Shown: piece after piece, positions 10,505 to 20,441 of the stretch
How positions within the stretch are numbered: the stretch's first letter is position 1
Layout of the letters: each line of letters starts with the position of its first letter
NCBI GenBank assembly: GCA_030655395.1
Contig: JAURVQ010000109.1
Location: forward strand, 1-45,817
Origin: Gammaproteobacteria bacterium
GTDB lineage: Bacteria > Pseudomonadota > Gammaproteobacteria > SURF-13
Length of the DNA: 45,817 bases
Reading direction: 5' to 3'
Made by a program: the position numbers and the translations under genes
The notes under the pieces: model-generated
Database searches by the model: none
What the model was told of the DNA's origin: nothing
Seen by the model: only the letters and a program-made list of their open reading frames with translations

Positions 10505-11155
10505 TTATTTTTGTGCGGAAGGACAGATACGCGCCAGACAACACGAGTCACAACGCGGGCGCGGGCGGCAGATGTCCTTGACGTGAACCACAATCAGCGC
10601 GTGAAATTCGTTGAACAGCGCGATCCGGTCGTCACTGCGGGCGAGGCGCCGCTCCATCCCGGCGCGCAGCACTTCGTACGTTTCATTACCGGCGATAAGT
10701 CCCAGGCGCCCGAACAGCCGTCGCGTATAGGCGTCGATCACGAACACCGGGCGCTCAAAGGCGTACAGCAGGATATCGTCCGCGGTCTCCGGCCCGATGC
10801 CGTGTTGCGCGAGGAGTTCGGCGCGCAGACATGGCGTGTCGCGCCGGTTCAGTGCGTCGAAGCCGCCCTGCTCGACATACCATGCGCACAAACTGCGCAG
10901 GCGCCGCGCCTTGACATTGAAATAGCCGGACGGCGTGAGCAGCTTCGCCAACCGCGCGGGCGAAGTGCGGATGATGGCTGCGGCGTCCAGCAGACGTGCC
11001 GAGCGTAGATTGGCGATGGCCTTTTCCACGTTGCTCCACGCGGTATTTTGCGTGAGCACCGCGCCCACCATGACCTCGAACGGCGTCTCGCCCGGCCACC
11101 AGTGCTGCGGCCCGTGTTGACGGTAGAGTTTCCGGTATACCGTCGTGAAACGCAT
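10505..11155 (-). CDS. Endonuclease III-like HhH-GPD DNA glycosylase with Fe-S loop
   Basis: MVGAVLTQNTAWSNVEKAI, GIGPETADDILLYAF, C-terminal CRPRPRCDSCCLARICP. Confidence 0.85.
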   Translation of the reverse strand: MRFTTVYRKLYRQHGPQHWWPGETPFEVMVGAVLTQNTAWSNVEKAIANLRSARLLDAAAIIRTSPARLAKLLTPSGYFNVKARRLRSLCAWYVEQGGFDALNRRDTPCLRAELLAQHGIGPETADDILLYAFERPVFVIDAYTRRLFGRLGLIAGNETYEVLRAGMERRLARSDDRIALFNEFHALIVVHVKDICRPRPRCDSCCLARICPSAQK

Positions 11156-11170
11156 ACGTTGTTAGAGTCG

Positions 11171-11989
11171 TTACCCGCCGCGTATGCGCCGCTTGGGTGG
11201 GCTGGGGCGACGCGGCGTACGCACCTTTTCAGCCGAGGCTGGCACTGTTTCCGGCTCCAGACCGGCGAGCACACGCAGGCCGTTGAGTTCTTCCGACTCC
11301 AGTTCTTTAGATTGTCCGCGGCGCAGGGTGCGGCCAAGCTGGATGTCACCGTAGCGTATCCGGATGAGCCGGCTCACCGTGATGCCTTGTGATTCCCACA
11401 GACGCCGCACCTCATGCTTGCGGCCTTCCTTCAGCACCACGTGGTACCAGTGATTCGCGCCGTCGCCACCGGCGTCGGCGATGGAATCGAAATGTGCGTC
11501 GCCATCCTCCAGCATCACGCCTTGCTTCAGGCGCGCGAGCATGGCGGCATCTACCTCGCCCAGCACGCGCACGGCGTATTCACGCTCCACCGCACGCGAC
11601 GGGTGCATGAGACGATGTGCCAGCTCGCCATCGGTAGTGAGCAGAATCAGGCCGGAGGTGTTGATATCGAGCCTGCCGATGGCGATCCAGCGGCCTGCGC
11701 GCAACACCGGCAGCCGCTCGAAGATGGTTTTACGTTGCTCGGGGTCGTCGCGCGTGCATATCTCGCCTTCGGGCTTGTGGTAGACCAGCACGCGGCATTT
11801 CCCGGTGCCGAGTCTGTGTTGCGGCACCGGCTGTCCGTCGATCAGGATTTTATCCTGCACCTCGGCGCGATCACCGAGATTTGCCGGCACGCCATTCAGG
11901 GTGACGCGCCCGGCCTTGATCCAGCCCTCAATCTCGCGCCGCGAACCGTAGCCCGCACGCGCCAGCACCTTTTGCAGCTTTTCACTCAC
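11171..11989 (-). CDS. rluB: 23S rRNA pseudouridine synthase RluB family
   Basis: S4 domain [58 protein letters not shown]. Confidence 0.9.
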   Translation of the reverse strand: MSEKLQKVLARAGYGSRREIEGWIKAGRVTLNGVPANLGDRAEVQDKILIDGQPVPQHRLGTGKCRVLVYHKPEGEICTRDDPEQRKTIFERLPVLRAGRWIAIGRLDINTSGLILLTTDGELAHRLMHPSRAVEREYAVRVLGEVDAAMLARLKQGVMLEDGDAHFDSIADAGGDGANHWYHVVLKEGRKHEVRRLWESQGITVSRLIRIRYGDIQLGRTLRRGQSKELESEELNGLRVLAGLEPETVPASAEKVRTPRRPSPPKRRIRGG

Positions 11990-12620
11990 TTTGTTTAAGT
12001 GACGCTGAGGTCACATCCGCATCCACAACCTCGCCCGAAACTGGGATTTCAATCGCGTGCGCCATGGCCTCCGCTTCCGCGTGAAACACCGTATCCAGCG
12101 CGCTGGTCTCGGGCAGCGGCGGCAATTGCTCCAGGCTGCTGAGATTGAAGTGATCGAGAAACTGCCGTGTCGTGCCATACAGCGCGGGCCTGCCCGGCAC
12201 GTCGCGGTGGCCGACGCTGCGTATCCATTCGCGCTCCAGCAGCGTCTTCATGATCGTGCTGCTCACCGTGACGCCGCGCACCTCTTCGATCTCGCCGCGC
12301 GTGATGGGCTGGCGGTAGGCGATGAGCGCGAGCGTTTCGAACAATGCGCGCGAATAGCGCGGCGCGCGCTCCTCCCACAGGCGGGCCAGCCACGGGCTCA
12401 ACTCCTGCTTTACCTGGAAGCGGAAGCCGCTGCCCACTTCGACCAGCTCGATACCGCGCGTCGCACATTCGTCACGCAAGGCGGCAAGTACGTCACGCAC
12501 CTGCTCGCGTGCAGGGCGCTCTTCGTCGCTGAACAACGCCAGCAGCCGCTCCATGCTCAGCGGTTCTCCGGCGGCAAACAGTGCCGCCTCGATCAGATTT
12601 TTCAGTTGCTCAGGATTCAT
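11982..12620 (-). CDS. scpB: Segregation and condensation protein B
   Basis: [25 protein letters not shown]...[29 protein letters not shown]. Confidence 0.93.
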   Translation of the reverse strand: MNPEQLKNLIEAALFAAGEPLSMERLLALFSDEERPAREQVRDVLAALRDECATRGIELVEVGSGFRFQVKQELSPWLARLWEERAPRYSRALFETLALIAYRQPITRGEIEEVRGVTVSSTIMKTLLEREWIRSVGHRDVPGRPALYGTTRQFLDHFNLSSLEQLPPLPETSALDTVFHAEAEAMAHAIEIPVSGEVVDADVTSASLKQSE

Positions 12621-13440
12621 GGAGAGTGCTCGCCGCCCGCACGTAGATCGGTCCCCATGTCTCGCTCTGGGCCAGCTCGATCAGGGATTCTTTAATCAGC
12701 TCAAGCAACGCAAGAAACGTGACCACCACGCCGCTGCGCCCCTCGCTGAGCGGGAACAGCGCGCTGAATTCGACAAACTTGTCCGCGCTCACCAGGCTCA
12801 GCACATGAGACATGCGCTCCCGCACCGACAACGGCTCGCGCCGGATATGGTGGTGGGTGTACATCACCGTGCGCTGCATCACCTCCTGGAATGCGTGCAG
12901 CAGCTCCTCCAGGCTCACCGTGGGCTGCGGCCGGCTGCGTTCGGCGAGATTCACCGTCGCCAGCGCGTGAAATACGTCGCGCCCCAATTGCGGACGCGCA
13001 TCCAGTTGCTCGGCAACCTGCTTGTAACGCTCGTACTCCTGTAACCTGCGCACCAGCTCCGCGCGCGGGTCTTCCTCTTCGGCGGCCAGCGGCGGGCGCG
13101 GCAGAAGCATGCGCGATTTTATTTCCGCGAGCATCGCCGCCATCAGCAGATATTCCGCCGCAAGTTCGAGCCGCAGGCCCTGCATCAGATCGACATATTC
13201 GATATATTGCTGGGTGATGCGCGCGATGGGAATATTCAGGATATCGAGATTCTGGCGCTTGATGAGATAGAGCAACAGATCGAGCGGCCCCTCGAAGGTA
13301 TCGAGAAAGACCTCCAGCGCATCGGGCGGTATATAGAGATCGAGCGGCATGCGCGTGACCGGCGCGCCCTCCACCATGGCGAGCGGTGGTTCGCTCTGCA
13401 CGGCCTCGGGTTCAATGCTTGTCGTCTCGGTGTGCATCAT
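12610..13440 (-). CDS. scpA: Segregation and condensation protein A
   Basis: FEGPLDLLLYLIKRQNLDILNIPIARITQQYIEYV; start set at 13440 because the longer ORF runs into trpS. Confidence 0.92.
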   Translation of the reverse strand: MMHTETTSIEPEAVQSEPPLAMVEGAPVTRMPLDLYIPPDALEVFLDTFEGPLDLLLYLIKRQNLDILNIPIARITQQYIEYVDLMQGLRLELAAEYLLMAAMLAEIKSRMLLPRPPLAAEEEDPRAELVRRLQEYERYKQVAEQLDARPQLGRDVFHALATVNLAERSRPQPTVSLEELLHAFQEVMQRTVMYTHHHIRREPLSVRERMSHVLSLVSADKFVEFSALFPLSEGRSGVVVTFLALLELIKESLIELAQSETWGPIYVRAASTLHES

Positions 13441-13447
13441 CGCGCGC

Positions 13448-14665
13448 TCAACGGTACACCAATCCCATCGCCTGACGGACTTCGTCCAGCGTGTCCCGCG
13501 CCACATCGCGCGCGGCCTCGCACCCTTCGGCGATGATGCTGCGCACCAGCGCGGGATTTTTAACAAACTGCTCCGCACGTTCGCGGATCGGCGCAAGCTC
13601 GGCCTGCACCGATTCGATGAGCGGCTTTTTGCAGTCGAGACAGCCGATGCCGGCGCTGCGGCAACCCTGCTGCACCCAGCCCTTGACCTCGTCCGAGGAA
13701 TATACCTGATGCAGCGCCCACACCGGACATTTTTCCGGCTCGCCCGGATCGGTTCTGCGCACACGCGCCGGGTCGGTCGGCATGGCGCGCATCCTGGTCT
13801 CGATAGACTTCGGGTCTTCCCGCAGCGCGATGGTATTGTTATACGACTTCGACATCTTCTGGCCGTCCAGGCCGGGCATCTTGGGCGTGGGCGTGAGCAG
13901 CGCGTGCGGCTCAGGCAGAATGATGCGCCCGCCGCCCTCCAGAAAACCGAACAGACGTTCGCGGTCGCCGAGCGTAATGTTCTGGCGCGCCTCGATCAGT
14001 GCGCGCGCGGTATCGAGCGCGGCATGGTCGCCCTGCTCCTGATAACGCTTGCGCAATTCGTCGTAGAGTTTGGCATTTTTCGCGCCGAGCTTTTTGACTG
14101 CCGCCGCGGCCTTTTCTTCGAAGCCGCGCTCGCGTCCGTACATATGATTGAAGCGCCGCGCCACCTCGCGCGTCAACTCCACGTGCGCCACCTGGTCTTC
14201 GCCCACCGGCACCTGACCGGCCTTGTATATCAGGATATCCGCGCTCTGCAATAACGGGTAACCGAGAAAACCGTAGGTGGCGAGGTCCTTTTCCCTGAGC
14301 CTTTCCTGCTGGTCCTTGTAGCTCGGCACACGCTCGAGCCAGCCGAGCGGCGTAATCATCGACAGCAGCAGATGCAGCTCCGCATGTTCCGGCACGCGCG
14401 ACTGGATGAACAGCTTGGCGGCGCCGGGATTGATATCCGCCGCGAGCCAGTCGATCACCATGTCCCACACGCTCTCGCCGATGATGGCGGGGTCTTCGTA
14501 GTGCGTGGTGAGTGCGTGCCAGTCGGCGACGAAGAAAAAACATTCGTATTCGTGCTGCAGCCGCAGCCAGTTTTTCAGCACGCCGTGATAGTGGCCGAGG
14601 TGCAACTGCCCGGTCGGACGCATGCCGGAGAGTACGCGCTGGTGTTGTGCAGGTAGGGAACTCAA
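13448..14665 (-). CDS. trpS: Tryptophanyl-tRNA synthetase
   Basis: RVLSGMRPTGQLHLGHYHGVL, GLDGQKMSKSYNNTI. Confidence 0.95.
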   Translation of the reverse strand: MSSLPAQHQRVLSGMRPTGQLHLGHYHGVLKNWLRLQHEYECFFFVADWHALTTHYEDPAIIGESVWDMVIDWLAADINPGAAKLFIQSRVPEHAELHLLLSMITPLGWLERVPSYKDQQERLREKDLATYGFLGYPLLQSADILIYKAGQVPVGEDQVAHVELTREVARRFNHMYGRERGFEEKAAAAVKKLGAKNAKLYDELRKRYQEQGDHAALDTARALIEARQNITLGDRERLFGFLEGGGRIILPEPHALLTPTPKMPGLDGQKMSKSYNNTIALREDPKSIETRMRAMPTDPARVRRTDPGEPEKCPVWALHQVYSSDEVKGWVQQGCRSAGIGCLDCKKPLIESVQAELAPIRERAEQFVKNPALVRSIIAEGCEAARDVARDTLDEVRQAMGLVYR

Positions 14666-14677
14666 AGCGTGGCCTCC

Positions 14678-15334
14678 CTAAAGTCCGGCCAGCGAGTACA
14701 ACATGCCCTGCAAGGCCTGCACCGGCGGATTGAGGATGCTGCTCAACACCCCGCTCACAAGCAACAGGATCAGGATAATCATGCCGTACGGTTCAATGCG
14801 GTTGAGTTGCCACGACCACGGACCGGGCAGCAGGCCCGAGAGCACGCGGCCGCCGTCGAGCGGCGGTATCGGCATCAGATTCAACACCATCAAAATCACG
14901 TTGATGAAGATGCCCGCCCCGCCGACATAAATCATGAATTGCGCCACCCCACCCAAGGATGCGCTCGACATCACGCCGATCTTCATCACCCCCGCCCACA
15001 GCAGCGCCATGAGCAGATTGGACACCGGGCCCGCCACCGCCACCAGCGCCATGTCGCGCTTGGGGTGCTTGAGGTTTTCCCACGTCACCGGCACCGGTTT
15101 CGCCCAGCCGAAGATAAACGGGAATTTGAGTATCACCATGAACAGCGGCAATAACACTGTGCCGAAGGGATCGATGTGCTTGAGAGGGTTGAGCGTGAGG
15201 CGCCCCAGCATCATCGCGGTGGGGTCGCCCAGTTTACGCGCCACCCAGCCGTGGGCGACCTCATGCACCGTAATGGCAAACAATACCGGCAGCGCCCACA
15301 CGGCGATGCGCTGCAACAGACTCAATTCTTCCAT
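14678..15334 (-). CDS. Site-2 protease family (M50) membrane metalloprotease
   Basis: ITVHEVAHGWVARKLGD (HEXXH) and NLMPIPPLDGGRVLSGLLP. Confidence 0.92.
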   Translation of the reverse strand: MEELSLLQRIAVWALPVLFAITVHEVAHGWVARKLGDPTAMMLGRLTLNPLKHIDPFGTVLLPLFMVILKFPFIFGWAKPVPVTWENLKHPKRDMALVAVAGPVSNLLMALLWAGVMKIGVMSSASLGGVAQFMIYVGGAGIFINVILMVLNLMPIPPLDGGRVLSGLLPGPWSWQLNRIEPYGMIILILLLVSGVLSSILNPPVQALQGMLYSLAGL

Positions 15335-15394
15335 CGGCGGATTATAACCGGTTTGGCGGCGGCCCTGTAGCTTCACGCCGCAGGCGGCAGGATA

Positions 15395-16012
15395 TCAGCC
15401 CGTGATGGGCTGTACGTCGCCTTTGCCGTGGCGCGTCACCAGCGGCGTCTCCACCAGGTCCACCACCGTCGTCGGCTCCAGACCACAGTTGCCGCCGTCG
15501 ATGATCATATCCACCTGATGCTTCAACAACGCCTCCATCTCTTCGATGTCATTGAGCGGCAAGCCCGTGCCCGGCATGATCAGCGTGGAACTCATCAACG
15601 GTTCGCCGAGCGTCTCCAGCAGCGCCAGCGCTATGGCATTGTCGGGCACACGCAGGCCGATGGTCTTGCGCTTGGGATGCTGCAAACGGCGCGGCACCTC
15701 GTGCGTCGCGCGCAGAATGAAGGTGTAAGGCCCCGGCGTCAGCGTCTTCATCAGACGATACGCCGTGTTGTCCACCATGGCGTAGGTGGCGATCTCGGAA
15801 AGATCGCGGCACACCAGGGTAAAATTGTGTTTGTCACCGACATTACGGATACGGCGGATACGTTCCATCGCCGTCTTGTCCCCGATGTGGCAGCCGAGCG
15901 CGTAACACGAATCGGTAGGGTAGACGATCACGGCCCCCGCGCGTATCGCCGCCACCGCCTGATTGATGAGGCGCGGCTGCGGATTCTGCGGATGAGGGTG
16001 GAAAATTTGCAC
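15395..16012 (-). CDS. L-threonylcarbamoyladenylate synthase family (Sua5/YciO/YrdC)
   Basis: AVIVYPTDSCYALGCHI..., KRKTIGLRVPDN, STLIMPGTGLP; probable GTG start at 16012. Confidence 0.88.
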   Translation of the reverse strand: MQIFHPHPQNPQPRLINQAVAAIRAGAVIVYPTDSCYALGCHIGDKTAMERIRRIRNVGDKHNFTLVCRDLSEIATYAMVDNTAYRLMKTLTPGPYTFILRATHEVPRRLQHPKRKTIGLRVPDNAIALALLETLGEPLMSSTLIMPGTGLPLNDIEEMEALLKHQVDMIIDGGNCGLEPTTVVDLVETPLVTRHGKGDVQPITG

Positions 16013-16028
16013 GGGATTTCCTGACGGG

Positions 16029-16874
16029 TCAGTGCGGAAGTTTTTCCCATCCGCTCCACACCGGCACACAGATCTTCGGCAGCGGCGGGAGCCTGCCGAG
16101 TTCGAGCCACGGCTGTTCCGGGCCGTGATAGTCCGTGCCGCAGGAGGAGAGCAGGTCGAACTCCTTCGCGTAATTGGCCATGGCGTGATAGTCGTCACGG
16201 CTGTGGCTGCCCGACACTACCTCGATAGCAGCGCCGCCGTGCTGTTTGAATTCGCCCAGCAGTTGACGCAGGCGGGTGGCGGTGAGTTTGTAGCGCGCCG
16301 GATGCGCGATCACGGCCTGCCCGCCGGCGTTGTTAATCCAGTGCAGCGCATCGGGCAGCGTCGCCCACTCGCCCGGCACATAACCCGGCTTGCCCTGGGT
16401 AAGAAAACGCTTGAATACCTGCCCCATGTCGTTGGCGTGCCCGCGCTCAATGAGGTAGCGCGCGAAATGAGTGCGGCTCAGGATGGTGCCGCGCGCATAG
16501 GCGCGTGCGCCCGCGTAGGCACCCTCCACACCGTGTTTTTCCAGACGCCGCGCCATCTCCCCGGCGCGCCAGTCACGAAAGCTGCGCATCTGCGCCAGCC
16601 CCTGTTGCAGCGTAGCGTTGGTGTGGTCGATGCCGAGGCCCACGATGTGCAGGGTCTTCCCCTGCCACGTCACCGACACCTCGACACCCGGCAGCAAGGT
16701 GATCGCAAGCGGCTCGGCGGCAGCCAGCGCTTCGTTCAGGCCGTCGGTGACATCGTGGTCGGTGAGCGCGAGCACATCCACGCCCTGACGCGCGGCGCGC
16801 GTCACGAGTTCGGCCGGGCTGAGCGTGCCGTCGGAGGCGGTGGAGTGGCTGTGCAGGTCGTAGTGGAGGGTCAT
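16029..16874 (-). CDS. PHP-domain phosphoesterase (RNase AM / YciV type)
   Basis: YDLHSHSTASDGTLSPAELVTRAARQGVDVLALTDHDV. Confidence 0.9.
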   Translation of the reverse strand: MTLHYDLHSHSTASDGTLSPAELVTRAARQGVDVLALTDHDVTDGLNEALAAAEPLAITLLPGVEVSVTWQGKTLHIVGLGIDHTNATLQQGLAQMRSFRDWRAGEMARRLEKHGVEGAYAGARAYARGTILSRTHFARYLIERGHANDMGQVFKRFLTQGKPGYVPGEWATLPDALHWINNAGGQAVIAHPARYKLTATRLRQLLGEFKQHGGAAIEVVSGSHSRDDYHAMANYAKEFDLLSSCGTDYHGPEQPWLELGRLPPLPKICVPVWSGWEKLPH

Positions 16875-17018
16875 CAGGATAGGCGCCAATTATAGTTGCG
16901 TATTATGCGCCTTTTCCCATCGCTTTAGGGCATGCCGCAGGTACGACGCTCAACTACGAAACCGGCAAAAAAATGATAATATAGATGTATTAGGTGCTAT
17001 TGGATTGGAGCTGGTTAC

Positions 17019-17342
17019 ATGACCTTTGTCGTTACCGAAAACTGCATCAAGTGCAAATACATGGATTGTGTCGAGGTGTGCCCGGTGGATTGCTTCCACG
17101 AGGGGCCCAATTTTCTGGTCATCGATCCGGATGAATGCATCGACTGCACACTGTGTGAGCCCGAGTGCCCGGCCAATGCCATCTTCGCCGAAGACGCCGT
17201 GCCCGCAGACCAGAAAGAGTTCACCGCACTCAACGCCGAACTCGCCAAGCAATGGCCGGTGATTACCGAAATGGGCGAGCCGCCTGCCGACGCCAAGGAG
17301 TGGGACGGCGTGAAGGGCAAGCTCGCTCAGCTTGAGCGCTGA
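17019..17342 (+). CDS. fdxA: Ferredoxin FdxA, 7Fe-8S type
   Basis: [51 protein letters not shown]. Confidence 0.95.
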   Translation: MTFVVTENCIKCKYMDCVEVCPVDCFHEGPNFLVIDPDECIDCTLCEPECPANAIFAEDAVPADQKEFTALNAELAKQWPVITEMGEPPADAKEWDGVKGKLAQLER

Positions 17343-17369
17343 GAGCGCTCTTGAAAGTATGGTGCGCGC

Positions 17370-20291
17370 GTGACGGAACACGCTCACACCACGCCCCTCC
17401 TGGTGCCTTATCACCAGGATCCGCTTACTCTACTTGCCCACCACCTCCTCGACCACCACGCGGCTGACCTGAGCCGCGTGGTGGTTTTGCTGCCGCAGCT
17501 GCACTCCGCAGCGCGTCTGCGGCACTGTCTGCTCGACGCGGCACGGCAGCGCAGCCATGCGGCACTGCTCGGCCCCCACATCACCACGCTGCGCCACTGG
17601 GTTGCGCGTGCCCCTGCTCACCATGGCCACACATTGGCGCGGCACGCAGCAGAACTCCTGCTGGCCGAATCACTCGCCGAACATCCCGGCCTGCTCGGCG
17701 GGGAGAATCCCTGGCGGCTGGTGGACAGCCTGTTGCAGTTATTCGACGAGCTGACGCTCCATGCCGTGCGCCTGCCGGACGATCTGGGGCATTTCACACA
17801 GCAACTGCTCACCGCCTACGGTGTCACCTCCAAAGTGAGTGGGCTGAGCCGTGAAGCGAATCTCGTCCACACCCTCTGGCGCGCCTGGCACCAGCAGCTC
17901 CAGGCCGAGGGCACTGCCGATGCCAACAGTGCCTATGTGCACAAGCTCGCGGCAAGTCTCGACCAGACCACAGCAAACCTGCATTTCTATCTCGGCGACG
18001 GCCTTGACCTCACGCCGGTCGAGCTGGCCTGGGCACACCGGCTGGCCGGGCAAGGCCGGTTGACGTGGCTGATTCACGGCGTGCCCGCCGCATCCGTTCA
18101 GCCCACGGACTATCATCCTGATGCCCCGCTGCTTGCCCTGATGAATATAATAGAAAATACAACTGAATCAAATATATGTATCGATAACATTACACAATTC
18201 ATTAACTCTGTTTACGCCCCGCCCGCAACACCGCTCCGCCTCCGGGCGCAGGCGTTTGCGCAGCAACAGCCGGCGAGCCCGGTGCAGGATAGCCTGCGCG
18301 TATTCACGGCAGGCGCGCCTGAGCACGAGGCGCAGGCGATAGACCTGCAAATACGGCTCTGGCTGCTGGCAGGCAAAACCCATATCGGCATCATCACCGA
18401 AGACCGGCGCCTCGCGCGCCGGGTGCGCGCACTGCTGGAGCGTGCCGAGGTCGCGGTGCAGGACGACGCCGGCTGGGCCCTCTCCACCACCAGCGCCGCC
18501 AGCGTACTCGAACGCTGGCTGCAAACGCTGGAAGAGGACTTCGCCTGCCTGCCGCTGCTGGATGTACTGAAGTCGCCGTTCGTGTTCGCCGATCAGGAAC
18601 GCACGGGGCTGCTGGCCACGGTCTATCGCTTCGAGCAAGACATCATCCTGCACGAAAATGTCATGCGCGGTCTGGCGCGCTATCGCAAACATCTCGCTTA
18701 CCGTCAGGCGCGCCTGCCTGCCAGCTTCGCCGCTTCGGCACAGGCAGTGGCGCAACTGCTGGATCAACTGGAGCACGCGGCCGCGCCGCTGCTGTTGTTC
18801 ATGGCGGGCAAGCGCCATAAACCGGAGGCGCTGCTCAACGCCTTGCAGGAAAGCCTGCACCGGCTCGGCATCACACAGGCTTGGGCGACAGACGCGGCGG
18901 GGCAATCCATGCTGCGCGAACTGCAGGCGATGCGGCACGCACTCGCCGGACGCACGCTGCGCATGGACTGGACGGACTTCCGCGTCTGGCTGGCGCGCAC
19001 GCTGGAGCGCGCCAATTTCTTCCCCGCCGCGATTGACGCCAGCGTGCATGTGCTGGCGTTGAGGCAGACGGCGCTGATGCGCTTCGACGCCATCGTGATC
19101 GCCGGCGCGGACGCCGCGCACTGGCCGGGCGCCGCCGATGCCTCGCCTTATTTCAATAGCGCGGTACGCCGCGAGCTCGGCCTGCCCACGCCGCACGACA
19201 CCCTCACACGGCGCTATCACGACTGCCGCCGTCTGCTGCAAAGCGCGCCGCAGGTACTCGTTACCGTGTGCCGCGAACAGCAGGGCCAGCCCGTGCGTCC
19301 GAGTCCGTGGCTGGAAATGCTGCAATCCTTCCACCGGCTCGCCTATCAACATGACCTCGAAGACGAAACACTCGCGCGCCTGCTGCAGGACACGCGCACG
19401 CAGGTGTTCCGCTCCGATACCGCCGTCGTGCCGCAGACTATGACCTACCCGCGTCCGTCCGTAGATGCGGCATTGGTGCCCGGTACGCTCTCGGCCAGCG
19501 CGCATCAGCAGATGATCGACTGCCCGTACCAGTTTTTTGCCGCGCGCTGTTTGCGCCTGGAGCCGGTGGAGGCCCTGCGCGAGCGGTTGCAAAAATCGGA
19601 TTACGGCGAACGTGTACACCGCATTCTGAGCGCATTTCATCGCGGCCAAGCCGGGTTGCCCGGCCCGTTCACGGCGGCGCTGACACAGGAAAACCGCGCC
19701 GACGCCGGGGACTGTCTCAGCCAGATCAGCCATGCCGTATTTGCGCAGGACCTCGAAGACAATTTCGAACACCGCGGCTGGCTCAAACGCTGGCTCGCCG
19801 TGCTGCCGCGCTATCTCGACTGGCAGATCGAGCGCGCGCAACACTGGCAGGTCGCAGACTGCGAGGTGGAGATGCAGCGCGTGTACCCGGATATCGAACT
19901 CAAAGGCCGGCTGGACCGTATCGACCACGACGATCATGGCAGCGCCATCATTGACTACAAAACCGGTGCGGCCCTGCCCACGCAAGACGATGTCGAGTCA
20001 GGCGAAGCGGTACAACTCCCGTTTTATGCGCTGCTCGCGCAGGCGTCCGCCCTGCCCGTGACGCGGGTGGAATATGTGGCCATTAAAACCGAAAAAATAT
20101 CCTCCGCCGCGTATCTCGAAGGTGAGGCGCTGACCCGCCTTGCGCACGCCACCGAGCAACGCCTCGTTACACTGCTAAAAGAGTTGCGCAGCGGCGCCCC
20201 GCTGCCAGCGTGGGGCGATGAAAAAACCTGCGCTTATTGCGCAATGTCAGGCTTGTGTCGCAAACAGATGTGGCTCAACGAACCGTCATGA
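17370..20291 (+). CDS. AddB/RecB-family PD-(D/E)XK nuclease (probable DNA repair protein)
   Basis: C-terminal nuclease motifs (ELKGRLDRIDHDDHGSAIIDYKTG) with CPYQFFAARC and CAYCAMSGLC cysteines like the AddB Fe-S clamp; GTG start; partner helicase downstream. Confidence 0.85.
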   Translation: MTEHAHTTPLLVPYHQDPLTLLAHHLLDHHAADLSRVVVLLPQLHSAARLRHCLLDAARQRSHAALLGPHITTLRHWVARAPAHHGHTLARHAAELLLAESLAEHPGLLGGENPWRLVDSLLQLFDELTLHAVRLPDDLGHFTQQLLTAYGVTSKVSGLSREANLVHTLWRAWHQQLQAEGTADANSAYVHKLAASLDQTTANLHFYLGDGLDLTPVELAWAHRLAGQGRLTWLIHGVPAASVQPTDYHPDAPLLALMNIIENTTESNICIDNITQFINSVYAPPATPLRLRAQAFAQQQPASPVQDSLRVFTAGAPEHEAQAIDLQIRLWLLAGKTHIGIITEDRRLARRVRALLERAEVAVQDDAGWALSTTSAASVLERWLQTLEEDFACLPLLDVLKSPFVFADQERTGLLATVYRFEQDIILHENVMRGLARYRKHLAYRQARLPASFAASAQAVAQLLDQLEHAAAPLLLFMAGKRHKPEALLNALQESLHRLGITQAWATDAAGQSMLRELQAMRHALAGRTLRMDWTDFRVWLARTLERANFFPAAIDASVHVLALRQTALMRFDAIVIAGADAAHWPGAADASPYFNSAVRRELGLPTPHDTLTRRYHDCRRLLQSAPQVLVTVCREQQGQPVRPSPWLEMLQSFHRLAYQHDLEDETLARLLQDTRTQVFRSDTAVVPQTMTYPRPSVDAALVPGTLSASAHQQMIDCPYQFFAARCLRLEPVEALRERLQKSDYGERVHRILSAFHRGQAGLPGPFTAALTQENRADAGDCLSQISHAVFAQDLEDNFEHRGWLKRWLAVLPRYLDWQIERAQHWQVADCEVEMQRVYPDIELKGRLDRIDHDDHGSAIIDYKTGAALPTQDDVESGEAVQLPFYALLAQASALPVTRVEYVAIKTEKISSAAYLEGEALTRLAHATEQRLVTLLKELRSGAPLPAWGDEKTCAYCAMSGLCRKQMWLNEPS

Positions 20292-20297
20292 CACACC

Positions 20298-20441
20298 TCA
20301 CTCAGGAGACACAAGAAACACTGCTGACGGGGTGTCTCCTGAGTAAATACCCTGTTAACTCACCCCCACCCTGTCCCGCCCCCTACACAAGGGGCGGGAA
20401 CGTGGCGGAGAGCGCAGTCTTACTCACTGACTTATGAGTAA
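20298..20441 (-). repeat. Interspersed structured repeat, family 1, copy B (144 bp, inverted)
   Basis: Reverse complement matches copy A: TTACTCATAAGTCAGTGAGTAAG...CCCGCCCCTTGTGTAGGGGGCGGGACAGGGTGGGGG...TTACTCAGGAGACAC...GTGTCTCCTGAGTGA. Confidence 0.95.

Noticed and set aside
16032-16895. 287-aa ORF opposite the PHP phosphoesterase
   Set aside because: Antisense shadow of a well-supported gene.
18168-19985. 605-aa open frame antisense to the AddB-like gene
   Set aside because: Lies wholly opposite a gene with clear nuclease motifs; low-complexity Arg/Gln/His-rich translation typical of a GC-rich antisense frame.
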